DNA of 64,000 nt, taken from positions 310,001 through 374,000 of the forward strand of contig NZ_RKLT01000002.1 of the NCBI RefSeq assembly GCF_019599505.1. The letters run 5' to 3'. Under the pieces are notes generated by a model. That model was given only the letters and a program-made list of their open reading frames with translations, searched no databases and had not been told where the DNA came from. The position numbers and the translations under genes were made by a program. Source of the stretch: Haloarcula nitratireducens (GTDB lineage Archaea > Halobacteriota > Halobacteria > Halobacteriales > Haloarculaceae). Positions within the stretch are counted from its first letter, which is position 1. Each line of letters begins with the position of its first letter. This document shows, piece after piece, positions 26,411 through 34,129 of the stretch.

Positions 26411-26537
26411 CGTTCCGGGAACGACGCGGGCGGGGCGTAACGGTTGCGGTTGGCGGCCAGCCGCCCGGCGCGCGTCGGCGTCGCGAGTCCGGCACGAACC
26501 ACGTCGTTCAAGCCCTCGGCCGGACCAGAGGGGAGCA

Positions 26538-27542
26538 ATGAGCGACCAGGAGGACCGCGAGACGTTCAGGCACGACCCCATCGGCCACGCGGAGGCTCGC
26601 GCGGGGATGACCGTCGGCGAGCTGGCCGAGAGCTACGGCGAGGCCGGCATCGGCGCGAACGACCTCCACGAGGCCGTCGACGTCTACGCCGAGATGTTGG
26701 ACGAGGACGTGACCACGTTCTTCGGACTGGCCGGCGCGATGGTCCCGACGGGGATGCGCGCCATCGTCTCCGAGCTGATCCGGGACGGTCACGTCGACGT
26801 GCTGGTGACGACGGGCGCGAACCTGACCCACGACAGCATCGAGGCCATCGGCGGGAAACACCACCACGGCGAGGTCACGCCCCCGGAGAAGACCGAGCGC
26901 GAACACGACGAGACGCTCCGCGACGAGGGCGTCGACCGCATCTACAACGTCTATCTCCCGCAGGAGCACTTCGCGCTGTTCGAGAGCCACCTGCGCGAGG
27001 AGGTGTTCGCCGAATTGGAAGCGGAGAGTCCCGTCTCCATCCAGCGCATGACCGAGGAACTGGGCCGAGCCAACGGCGAAGTCAACGAGCGCGAGGACAT
27101 CGCCGAGGACGCCGGCGTGCTCGCGGCCGCCTACGAGAACGACGTGCCGGTGTACTGCCCGGCGTTCCAGGACTCCGTGCTGGGCCTGCAGGCGTGGATG
27201 TACTCCCAGACCAGCGAGTTCACCGTCGACGCGCTGGCCGACATGACCGACATCACGGACATCGCCTACGAGGCCGACAGCGCGGGCGCGATGCTCGTCG
27301 GCGGCGGCGTCCCGAAGAACTACACGCTCCAGACGATGCTCGTCTCGCCGGACGCCTACGACTACGCCGTCCAGTTGACGATGGACTCCTCGAACACCGG
27401 CGGCCTCTCCGGGGCGACGCTGAACGAGTCGCGCTCGTGGGGCAAACTGGAGAAGGACGCCCGCAACGTGAGCGTCTACGCCGACGCGACCATCACCCTG
27501 CCGCTGGTGGTCGCCGCGGCCCGCGAACGCGCCGGGGAGTAG
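26538..27542 (+). CDS. dys: Deoxyhypusine synthase
   Basis: NAD-dependent transfer of a butylamine group from spermidine (or agmatine-derived precursor in haloarchaea) to a lysine of translation factor aIF5A. 334 aa. NAD-site stretches AGAMVPTGMRAIVSELI, VLVTTGANLTHDSIEAIGGKHHHG and the active-site region SAGAMLVGGGVPKNYTLQ, whose Lys is the catalytic residue, are present. Starts with ATG at 26538. Confidence 0.95.
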   Translation: MSDQEDRETFRHDPIGHAEARAGMTVGELAESYGEAGIGANDLHEAVDVYAEMLDEDVTTFFGLAGAMVPTGMRAIVSELIRDGHVDVLVTTGANLTHDSIEAIGGKHHHGEVTPPEKTEREHDETLRDEGVDRIYNVYLPQEHFALFESHLREEVFAELEAESPVSIQRMTEELGRANGEVNEREDIAEDAGVLAAAYENDVPVYCPAFQDSVLGLQAWMYSQTSEFTVDALADMTDITDIAYEADSAGAMLVGGGVPKNYTLQTMLVSPDAYDYAVQLTMDSSNTGGLSGATLNESRSWGKLEKDARNVSVYADATITLPLVVAAARERAGE

Positions 27543-27611
27543 CAATATCTCGCGGTCGAGCGGCCCGGCGACGGGCGTAGTTCTATACCTTCCCAAGCCA
27601 TACGTTCACAC

Positions 27612-28118
27612 ATGTCATTCCAGATCAGCGTTCGGCCGGCGACCGAACACGATATCACCGCGATCCAGCAGGTGGCCCACGCCGCGTGGCACGCCGTCTA
27701 CGACGACATCCTCGGCGGGGAGGCCGTCGACACGCATCTCTCGGAGGGGTACGCCCGGAACGTCCTCGAACGGATGATCGACGTAGACGACGTCGGGCTG
27801 TTCGTGGCGACCGTCGACGACGACGTCGTCGGGTACGCCAGTTGCGGGATGACCGACCCCGTCGGCATCGGCGACTTAGACCTCTACGTCCACCCGGATT
27901 ACTGGGGCGAAGGCATCGGCAGCGAGCTGCTGGAGCGCGGGAAGAAACACCTCAAGAGCCTCTCGGTGCGGACGATTCGCGACGAAGTCCTGGTCGACAA
28001 CGAGGTCGGCAACGCCTTCTACCGGACGCACTTCGACCCCGCCGGCGAGCGCACCGCCCGTCTCGGCGGGAAAGAGTTGCCGGTGAACGTCTACGAGCTG
28101 TCGCTAGCGAGGGTCTGA
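27612..28118 (+). CDS. GNAT family N-acetyltransferase
   Basis: Acetyl-CoA-dependent transferase, substrate unknown. 168 aa. Motif A is DLYVHPDYWGEGIGSELLERGKKHL (R/QxxGxG/A variant GEGIGS), motif B is VDNEVGNAFYRTHFDPAGERTARLGGKELPVNVYEL. TTCTATACC about 30 nt before the ATG may be its TATA box. The last codons (SLARV) lie in the left arm of an inverted-repeat element. Confidence 0.87.
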   Translation: MSFQISVRPATEHDITAIQQVAHAAWHAVYDDILGGEAVDTHLSEGYARNVLERMIDVDDVGLFVATVDDDVVGYASCGMTDPVGIGDLDLYVHPDYWGEGIGSELLERGKKHLKSLSVRTIRDEVLVDNEVGNAFYRTHFDPAGERTARLGGKELPVNVYELSLARV

Positions 28119-28261
28119 ACGGTAGTGAAGACCCTCGAAGCGACGCGGTGACTGGAAAGAGCCGCGGAGCAGTAGCGAGAGTCTGAGCAGCGAGGGACCG
28201 GCGGTCCCTCGAGTAGTCGGGCGGCACTGCGGCCCGACGACGAAGCGAAGACCCTCGCTAG
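28104..28261. repeat. Inverted-repeat element with internal hairpins
   Basis: A perfect 13-bp inverted repeat, CTAGCGAGGGTCT (28104-28116) and AGACCCTCGCTAG (28249-28261), bounds 158 bp. Inside are a 9-bp stem with GGC loop (28191-28211), a 7-bp stem (28216-28238), an extra AGACCCTCG (28129-28137) and a degenerate copy AGCGAGAGTCT (28174-28184). No coding sequence. It has the look of a small MITE-like or extragenic palindromic element. Confidence 0.6.
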
Positions 28262-28293
28262 GCACTCCCACACGCTCTCCGTTCGTTTGGCAA

Positions 28294-28303
28294 CGTTTTA
28301 GCC
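28294..28303 (+). promoter_or_regulatory. TATA element of the YchF-type GTPase
   Basis: CGTTTTAGCC lies 24-33 nt before the ATG at 28327, right after the inverted-repeat element. Confidence 0.45.
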
Positions 28304-28326
28304 GCTGATTCGCTTGGTACCTCTCA

Positions 28327-29514
28327 ATGAGCTACAAGATCGGACTCGTCGGCAAACCCTCCGTCGGCAAGTCCACCTTCTTCAACGCGGCGACGATGAA
28401 CGACGTGCCCGAGGGCGCGTACCCGTTCACGACCATCGACCCGTCGATGGGCGAAGCGTACGTTCGCGTCGACTGTGCCGCCCCTGAGTTCGAGCATAGC
28501 TGTACGCCCAATCACGGCTACTGCACCGAGGGGGTTCGGTTCGTCCCGACGAAACTCGTCGACGTCGCCGGGCTCGTCCCCGGCGCCCACGAAGGAAAGG
28601 GGCTCGGCAACCAGTTCCTCTCGGACCTCAACGAGGCCGACGTGCTGGTTCACGTCGTCGACTTCACCGGCGAGACGGACCTGGAGGGCGAACCGACCGA
28701 AGACCACGACCCGCGCGAGGACATCGAGTTCCTGGAGAACGAACTCGACATGTGGTACCTCGACATCTTGGAGAAGGGCATCGAGCGCTACCGCTCGGGG
28801 TATCACGGCGAGGACAAGGACATCGAGGCCGACCTCGCGGAGCAGATGTCGGCGTTCAAGATCGGCGAAGACGAGATCAAGCAGATCGTCCTCGCGCTGG
28901 ACCTGGAACTGGACCCCGACGAGTGGGACGAGCAGGACCGAGAGGCGCTGGCCCGCGAGATCCGCATCCGCACGAAGCCGATGGTCATCGCGGCCAACAA
29001 GATGGACGCCGACGCGGCACAGGAGAACTGGACGGAGATCACCGAGGACCCCGACTACGAGCACCTGACGTTCGTCCCCGTCTCCGCCCACGCCGAGAAG
29101 GCGCTGAAGAACGGCGACGAGCAGGGCGTGCTGGACTATCGGCCCGGCGACGCCGGCTTCGAGGTGACGGCGGACCTCCCCGAGGAGAAGGCCGCCGGCC
29201 TCGAACAGATCCGGGAGTTCGTCACCGAGTTCGAGGGGACCGGCGTCCAGCGGGCGCTCGAGACCGCGCTGTTCGAGGAGTTGGGCGCGATCGCCGTCTT
29301 CCCCGGCGCGCGCAAGCCACAGGAGGACGGCACCTTCTTACAGGACTGCTTCGTCCTCCCCGACGGTTCGACGGCCGAGGACTTCGCGTACTTCCTCCAC
29401 ACCGACATCGGCGAGGGCTTCCTCCACGCCCACGACGTGCGCTCCGGTCGGCAGGTCGGGGCCGACACGGAACTGGATCACCGGGACGTCGTCGAGATCA
29501 CGACGACGAACTGA
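28327..29514 (+). CDS. YchF/Ola1-type Obg-family GTP-binding protein
   Basis: 395-aa TRAFAC P-loop NTPase. G1 GLVGKPSVGKSTFFNAAT, switch region AYPFTTIDPSMGEAYV, G3 LVDVAGLVPGAHEGKGLGNQFL, G4 AANKMD, and a C-terminal TGS domain (IAVFPGARKPQEDGTFLQDCFVLPDGSTAEDFAYFLHTDIGEGFLHAHDV). The archaeal form has a Cys-containing insert, APEFEHSCTPNHGYCTEGVRFVPTKL. Thought to bind ribosomes; physiological role unclear. Confidence 0.93.
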   Translation: MSYKIGLVGKPSVGKSTFFNAATMNDVPEGAYPFTTIDPSMGEAYVRVDCAAPEFEHSCTPNHGYCTEGVRFVPTKLVDVAGLVPGAHEGKGLGNQFLSDLNEADVLVHVVDFTGETDLEGEPTEDHDPREDIEFLENELDMWYLDILEKGIERYRSGYHGEDKDIEADLAEQMSAFKIGEDEIKQIVLALDLELDPDEWDEQDREALAREIRIRTKPMVIAANKMDADAAQENWTEITEDPDYEHLTFVPVSAHAEKALKNGDEQGVLDYRPGDAGFEVTADLPEEKAAGLEQIREFVTEFEGTGVQRALETALFEELGAIAVFPGARKPQEDGTFLQDCFVLPDGSTAEDFAYFLHTDIGEGFLHAHDVRSGRQVGADTELDHRDVVEITTTN

Positions 29515-29525
29515 GCGACGCGCGG

Positions 29526-30131
29526 TCAGATATCGACCGGACAGCCGTTTATCTCGCCGCCGCGCATCCCGTCGGCGAGCCAGTGGATCGAGAGCGTGAG
29601 GACGACGAGCGCGCCCAGCGCGAACTCCAACCCGTCGAGCGGCAGGAAAACGAGCGAGGCGGAGACGCCCAGCAGCGAGAGCAGTCCGAGGAGGACCGCC
29701 GACCCGCAGGCCGCACACCCCGCTCCGAGCGTCCCCAGCAGGACGCCGGCCGCGCCGGCACCGCCCTGTCTGATGGCGACGCCGTGCTCCCGGAAGTGAT
29801 AGACCGCCATCGCCACGTCGACGCCGGTCAGCGCCGCGACGGCCACCAGCAAGAGGCCCTGGGCCGGGTGGAAGAAGGTCCCGACGAACGGGTACAACTC
29901 CAACAGGACGGTCAACCGACTTTCGAGGGGGAGCGACCCGCCGACGACGAGATCCATCACGAGCGGGACGTTGAGCGAGACGACGAAGGCCGTCAACGAG
30001 AGAGTGGCGGCGAGAACGGCGAGGACGGCGTAGGTCGGCAGTGTGAGCACGAGTCGGGCGGTCCGGCCCATCAACCGCCAGTCGCTCCGGGACAGCGGCG
30101 GACGCAGCGTGCGCCGCCAGCCCCCCGTCAC
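29526..30131 (-). CDS. Membrane protein with intramembrane CxxC, partner of DsbA-like lipoprotein
   Basis: 201 aa, about five membrane segments. The segment GVLLGTLGAGCAACGSAVLLGLLSLLG puts a CAAC motif inside or at the edge of a membrane helix, a layout used by thiol-electron carriers; a further Cys sits in the C-terminal NGCPVDI. No named family recognised. Starts with GTG at 30131 overlapping the stop of the upstream thioredoxin-like gene by four bases, so the pair is co-translated. The redox role is inference from the motif and the pairing. Confidence 0.75.
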   Translation of the reverse strand: MTGGWRRTLRPPLSRSDWRLMGRTARLVLTLPTYAVLAVLAATLSLTAFVVSLNVPLVMDLVVGGSLPLESRLTVLLELYPFVGTFFHPAQGLLLVAVAALTGVDVAMAVYHFREHGVAIRQGGAGAAGVLLGTLGAGCAACGSAVLLGLLSLLGVSASLVFLPLDGLEFALGALVVLTLSIHWLADGMRGGEINGCPVDI

Positions 30132-30781
30132 GACGCCTCCCCGAGCGCCTCCGCGACCACCTCGTAGCTGACGCTGCCGTTGACTTTCGTGACGAACTCG
30201 CCGTCCCGAAAGAGGAGGACGACCGGCGTCGTCTCGCCCAGTTCGGCGTTCTCAGCCGCTTCGACGTCGGCCTGCACGGCGTCCGCGTACGCTCGGTTCT
30301 CGGCGTCGCTGACGATGGCGTCCGCGTCGAGGGCCGTCGCCTCACGCAGGAACGCGCCCGTCCGGTCGAGGACGTTCTCGGCGGAGAACTGAGAGCGGTT
30401 CTCGAAGTAGTGGCCAAGCAGCGACCAGAACGCCGCGTCGTCGCGGGCGTAGGTCGCCTCGAGCGCCTGACTCGCCGGTTCGCCCCACGGGAACACCACG
30501 GGATACATCCGGACGACGTACGCGCCGAGTCCCGGCTCGACGAGGTTCGACAGTATCTGCGGCACCGTCTCGGCGTGAAACGCCGCACACCGCTCACAGG
30601 AGGGGTCTTCGAACGCTAGCACGACGTGGTTGCCGAGGTCCCCCTGTCGCGGTTGGGCGTCGAGTCCCGCCGCGGCGGGGTGGTTCTCGATGGACTCACC
30701 CGTCGCGTCGCTGCCCCCACAGCCCGCGAGCCCGCCGGCGAACCCCGCCCCCGAGAGCGCCAGGAAGCGTCGTCGCTGCAT
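30128..30781 (-). CDS. DsbA-family thioredoxin-like lipoprotein
   Basis: 217 aa. A Tat-type signal (MQRRRFLALSGAGFAGGL) ends in a lipobox LAGC, so the protein should be exported folded and lipid-anchored outside the cell. The thioredoxin core starts NHVVLAFEDPSCERCAAFHAETVP with redox motif CERC, and the cis-Pro loop is ETTPVVLLFRDGEFVTKVNGSVSY; a DsbA-like helical insertion lies between. It likely forms or isomerises disulfides, or reduces them, in extracytoplasmic proteins. Operon with the CAAC membrane protein. Confidence 0.88.
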   Translation of the reverse strand: MQRRRFLALSGAGFAGGLAGCGGSDATGESIENHPAAAGLDAQPRQGDLGNHVVLAFEDPSCERCAAFHAETVPQILSNLVEPGLGAYVVRMYPVVFPWGEPASQALEATYARDDAAFWSLLGHYFENRSQFSAENVLDRTGAFLREATALDADAIVSDAENRAYADAVQADVEAAENAELGETTPVVLLFRDGEFVTKVNGSVSYEVVAEALGEAS

Positions 30782-30930
30782 ACCGCCCGAAGGGACTCCC
30801 CGGGTTTATCGTTTGTTCTCCCGTGCGTTCCCGAGGGGCAACCGTCTTGCCGCCGCGTCCGGTAGGGTCGCCCGGCCGATGACGACAGCGCGTTCCGAGC
30901 CGCGGTGACTCCGCGGCGGTGACGAACCCT

Positions 30931-31080
30931 ATGAGTGCCGAGGCCGACTACCGACCGGCGTCTCGGTCGGCCGTTTTCCGAAGTCGCTTCCGGACGCGAC
31001 GCCGGTTGGCGGTCCTTCGCTCGGCCGCCGGACGGCCGTTTTCGGGCCGGACGCGGGTCAGCGACCTCGTCGAGGTTTAG
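30931..31080 (+). CDS. Possible small basic protein, doubtful
   Basis: In the 354-bp gap 30782-31135 a 49-codon frame from ATG 30931 gives a very Arg-rich product (RSRFRTRRRLAVLRSAAGRPFSGRTR) and ends at 31080. No ribosome-binding site or family. It overlaps a perfect 7-bp inverted repeat (CCGACCG/CGGTCGG) followed by TTTT. I judge it more likely noncoding; the rest of the gap shows nothing else. Confidence 0.15.
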   Translation: MSAEADYRPASRSAVFRSRFRTRRRLAVLRSAAGRPFSGRTRVSDLVEV

Positions 31081-31135
31081 CCTGCACATACAGGCGGGCT
31101 ACTCAATGGCGTAATTCCCCAATAGAGGGACGACG

Positions 31136-31627
31136 ATGACAACAGAATCAGTGGACGAGCTTCTCGTCCAGGGCCTGCAGGAGCTGTACTACACCGAACA
31201 GCAACTCGTCGACGCGCTGGAGACGCTCTCCGACCAGACCGACGACGAGGCCGCCAGCCAGGGGTTCTCGGAGCACCGCGAGGAGACGCAGAACCAGGTA
31301 GATCGACTAGAACAGGTGTTCGACCAGATCGGCGAGGAGCCCCGGACCAAGGAAGAACAGGTCGTGAACGCGCTGATCGAAGAACACGAGCAGTTCGCAC
31401 GGGACAACGACGGCGATGTGCTCGACCGGTACAACATGAGCGTCGGGCAGAAGACCGAGCACTACGAGATCGCCGCGTACGGTAACGTCACCTCGCTGGC
31501 CGAGAAGGCGGGCTACGACGAGGCCGCCGACCTCCTGTCGGAGTCGCTCAGCGAGGAGGAAGAGGCCCTCGATGAAGTCACGCAGGCGAGCGAGGAGTTC
31601 GACCAGCAGCAGCTCGCGAGCGACTGA
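31136..31627 (+). CDS. DUF892 (YciE/YciF) ferritin-like protein, copy 1
   Basis: 163 aa four-helix bundle of the ferritin-like superfamily. ELLVQGLQELYYTEQQLVDALETL, SEHREETQNQVDRLEQVF, LIEEHEQFARDN, GQKTEHYEIAAYGNVTSLAEKAG carry the repeated E...ExxH-type metal ligands (HREE, EEHE, EHYE) for a di-iron or di-manganese centre. DUF892 proteins are stress-induced; oxidase or peroxide defence is inferred. A close paralogue lies at 37699-38193. A short inverted repeat GCCTG/CAGGC at 31080-31095 precedes it. Confidence 0.9.
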   Translation: MTTESVDELLVQGLQELYYTEQQLVDALETLSDQTDDEAASQGFSEHREETQNQVDRLEQVFDQIGEEPRTKEEQVVNALIEEHEQFARDNDGDVLDRYNMSVGQKTEHYEIAAYGNVTSLAEKAGYDEAADLLSESLSEEEEALDEVTQASEEFDQQQLASD

Positions 31628-31659
31628 TCGCGACCGTCCTTCGGTAACCGCCTCGACGA

Positions 31660-31697
31660 CCCGCGACGCGGTCGCGGGCGGGCCGCTTCGCTTTTTC
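31660..31697 (+). terminator. Hairpin plus T-tract after DUF892 copy 1
   Basis: Perfect 8-bp stem CCCGCGAC/GTCGCGGG with GCG loop (31660-31678) followed 13 nt later by T5 (31692-31696). Suits termination of the upstream gene. Confidence 0.45.
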
Positions 31698-32022
31698 TCC
31701 GGCGACGCGACGACCTCATTCGCCGCTGCCATCTCACTCGTCCCATCAGAGCCGGGCGGCCTCGCCGAGGCGCGTCGGTGGCTCGACGACGCCGGCATCG
31801 CCTATCGAACCCACTCGAACGTGCGGCGGAAGGCGAGACAGGCGGTGAAACGAGTCCACGAGCGTCTCGTAGACGGCGGTCGGCAGCTCGGGCACCCGAA
31901 GCTCGAGACACCGGCCGTGAACGCCGTCTTCGAGTGACTGTAGTCGTAGGTCGGGAGTATCTGTGGCCGTCGCCGCCGAGAGAACGACCGTAGAACGAAT
32001 CGGAACGAACAGGTCCGACGGG
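31698..32022. other. Gene-poor spacer, possible decayed coding sequence
   Basis: No confident gene. A plus-strand frame ending at 31937 has a protein-like stretch (EARRWLDDAGIAYRTHSNVRRKARQAVKRVHERL) without a plausible start, so it may be the remnant of a lost gene. The unusual Arg/Lys content argues against an intact haloarchaeal protein. Confidence 0.25.
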
Positions 32023-32124
32023 TCAGCGCCGTCGGAGCAGGCGCCGTCCTTTGCGAACGATGCGTCGCCGCACGCTACGCGGGAGCCGTCGCCAGGTCTT
32101 CATCGCCTTTCGAAGTTTTCCCAT
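32023..32124 (-). CDS. 33-aa highly basic microprotein
   Basis: The frame MGKLRKAMKTWRRLPRSVRRRIVRKGRRLLRRR is preceded by a strong Shine-Dalgarno GGAGGT, 8 nt before the ATG at 32124. That is unusual in a window where most genes look leaderless. 18 of 33 residues are Arg or Lys, so it should bind nucleic acid or acidic membranes. No family recognised. Both the start signal and the clean stop (TGA) support translation, but small size leaves doubt. Confidence 0.4.
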   Translation of the reverse strand: MGKLRKAMKTWRRLPRSVRRRIVRKGRRLLRRR

Positions 32125-32338
32125 TGAATGGAACCTCCGTTAGCTCGCGCCCGCTCTCGCTCGACGCGGGCATCGTGGATACCTCGCGGTCGGCCTTAAC
32201 GCTGCGGGCTGCAAATACGACTCGCGGGCTCTCCCGACGCGTCCTTTCGATACGGACGCCGGACCTTCCGACGAAACGACAGAGCGGACGAGAGTATCGG
32301 TGGTAGCATCCGCTCCGAAGTGCCGAAGGACGCGGACC

Positions 32339-33256
32339 TCAGTCGTCGGCCGTCGAGTCGATGTTGGGACCGCCGCGCCGGACTTCCTCGTCGAGCTCGG
32401 GCGCTTCGGACCCGAAGGTCACGTGGCCGTACTTGACGAGGGAGACGAAGACCACGCCGCCGATGGCGTTCCCCACCGACGTGAGAGCGAGGAACTGCCC
32501 CCACTGGGCGACCGATATCGGTGCGCCGGCCATCATCGCGGCGATGACCTCGATGTTGCCGGCGACGCAGTGGGGCATGTGCCCGAAGCCGATGAGGTAG
32601 GTGACGGCGACGATGACTGCGATTCGACTGATCGTGTCGCCGACGGAGGTTAGCATCCACGAGAGCAGGCCCATCAGCCACCCGGCGAGTATCGCCCCGG
32701 CGAAGACCCCCTCCGGCGAGAGGTCGATGAACGTCATCCCGGTCTTGACGAGGTACTTGGGTTTGACGATGTCCAGCGCGACCGTCGCCCACCCGACGAA
32801 AACCGCGGCGACGGTGCCCCCGATGATGTTCCCACTGTAGACGATTCCCCACAGGCGGGCGAGATTCGATATCGGCTCGCGTCCGTCGAGAACCGGTAAG
32901 ACGGCGAGCGTCGTGTGTTCGGTGAACAGCTCCGACCGTCCCAGGATGACGAAGATGAACCCGAAGGTGTAGAGGATCGGCATGACGACGCGGGTTATCG
33001 GGTCCGCTACCGTCCCGCTCAACGCCGTCAACATGGCGATCATCATGAAGGGGCCGAGGCTGATGTCGAGACCACAGGACACCGAGGAGACGAACTGCCC
33101 CGCGGCCGGTCGGTTGAGCGTCCGCATCCCCTCGTCGAGTTGGTTGTAGAAGATATCCGTGTACGACCGGAGGGTGTCCATCTGTTCCTCCGGCGTCCCG
33201 CTCCCGTCGGCCGATCCGTTTCCGTCGTCTGAACCGTTGGAGTTCGTTGCAGACAT
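32339..33256 (-). CDS. Formate/nitrite transporter (FNT) family channel, copy 1
   Basis: 305 aa, six membrane segments (about residues 65-275) flanked by acidic tails. FNT features: AAGQFVSSVSCGLDISLGPFMMIAMLTAL, FVILGRSELFTEHTTLAVLPVL, AGWLMGLLSWML, and IGFGHMPHCVAGNIEVIAAMM. The HCVAGNxEV motif occupies the central pore position where FocA has its conserved His. Members pass formate, nitrite, hydrosulfide or related monovalent anions; the substrate here is unknown. A 13-base gap separates it from an upstream small membrane-protein gene, so they form an operon. Confidence 0.9.
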   Translation of the reverse strand: MSATNSNGSDDGNGSADGSGTPEEQMDTLRSYTDIFYNQLDEGMRTLNRPAAGQFVSSVSCGLDISLGPFMMIAMLTALSGTVADPITRVVMPILYTFGFIFVILGRSELFTEHTTLAVLPVLDGREPISNLARLWGIVYSGNIIGGTVAAVFVGWATVALDIVKPKYLVKTGMTFIDLSPEGVFAGAILAGWLMGLLSWMLTSVGDTISRIAVIVAVTYLIGFGHMPHCVAGNIEVIAAMMAGAPISVAQWGQFLALTSVGNAIGGVVFVSLVKYGHVTFGSEAPELDEEVRRGGPNIDSTADD

Positions 33257-33269
33257 CGTTATGAGCCGT

Positions 33270-33527
33270 TCAGTCGGCCGTCTCTCCCGCCTCGTCCGGG
33301 TCTCGGTGAGAGTGGTGCGAGATCTGTGCGTCGAGGAAGTCCCAGTGACGGGCGAGTTCCACCGGGAGGCTGATCAGTAGCGGGACGGAGATGAGCGCCG
33401 CTATCGGCGGCCATGGAATGTCCATCCCGATCGCGGCGAGTCCGAATACGGCGATGCTGAGGACGGACATCACTCGAATCGGTTCTTCGATTCTCACAGT
33501 GGCCCTCGATAGGGAAGTCAGCGCCAT
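33270..33527 (-). CDS. Small two-helix membrane protein upstream of FNT
   Basis: 85 aa with ATG at 33527 (a GTG nine codons upstream at 33554 is the alternative). Two hydrophobic stretches, PIRVMSVLSIAVFGLAAIGMDIP and PIAALISVPLLISLPVEL, then a His/Asp-rich cytoplasmic end HWDFLDAQISHHSHRDPDEAGE. No family recognised. Being operonic with the FNT gene it could be an accessory subunit; this is inference. Confidence 0.65.
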   Translation of the reverse strand: MALTSLSRATVRIEEPIRVMSVLSIAVFGLAAIGMDIPWPPIAALISVPLLISLPVELARHWDFLDAQISHHSHRDPDEAGETAD

Positions 33528-33764
33528 GAGTGACCTGACTGTATCTTCAACCACAGCGCGGTTGATACGTCGACCACAGACGGGTCGAGAGACGATAGCG
33601 GGTCAGACGAGCCCGTAGAAAGGACGGTAAATCCGGGCGAATCCGCGGCCCCGCCGGCCGTTTCAGATGCAAGGTCGAGCGTGCCGCCGGCGAAACCGCC
33701 TCGTCACGGCAGTCTCCGTCTCTCGACGCGGTCTGTTCCGAATCGAGGGGGTCGGTCGATAGAC

Positions 33765-33772
33765 TTGCAAGC
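33765..33772 (+). promoter_or_regulatory. TTGCAAGC element upstream of the PRC-barrel-like gene
   Basis: TTGCAAGC, 38-45 nt before the ATG at 33810. The same octamer or a one-base variant recurs upstream of other genes of this cluster (35138, 35157, 42302), suggesting a shared control site; function inferred only. Confidence 0.35.
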
Positions 33773-33809
33773 CACAGGTACTCCCCTCGGCTCGTCGAAC
33801 CCGCACTCG

Positions 33810-34052
33810 ATGACAGTCACGTTCACTGACGACGACGAAGGCAAAGAAGTGGTCGACGCGAGCGGCAACACGCTCGGGCTGGTCACGGAGATCGAAGACG
33901 ACACCGCGTTCGTGGACCCCGACCCGGGGCTCACCGAGACGGTGAAAGCCGACCTCGGGCGGGCCGACGCGGACAGCGACGAGTACACCGTCAAACAGGA
34001 CGCCGTCGAGACGAAGGCCGACGAGAAGCTCCACCTGCGCGATAACCTCTGA
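33810..34052 (+). CDS. PRC-barrel-like small protein
   Basis: 80 aa. TFTDDDEGKEVVDASGNTLGLVTEIEDDTAFVDPDPGLTETVKADLGRAD shows the G-x-x-(hydrophobic)-G-x-V pattern of PRC-barrel domains (KEVVDASGNTLGLVTEI), often found in haloarchaeal stress and RNA-metabolism proteins. The ATG at 33810 is chosen because the frame upstream is basic and unlike protein. Highly acidic. Likely stress-related from context. Confidence 0.75.
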   Translation: MTVTFTDDDEGKEVVDASGNTLGLVTEIEDDTAFVDPDPGLTETVKADLGRADADSDEYTVKQDAVETKADEKLHLRDNL

Positions 34053-34129
34053 TCGCACCTCGGTCACGTCGGCGCCGTCCGACGGTCCGCTCGCGAGGGA
34101 GTTAAGTCGCCTCCGAGGGATATGATACC

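Noticed and set aside
31572..31937. 121-codon plus-strand frame after DUF892 copy 1 as an intact gene.
   Set aside because: The start lies inside the DUF892 gene, composition is Arg/Ser-rich and a terminator-like hairpin interrupts it; at most its end may be a decayed gene.
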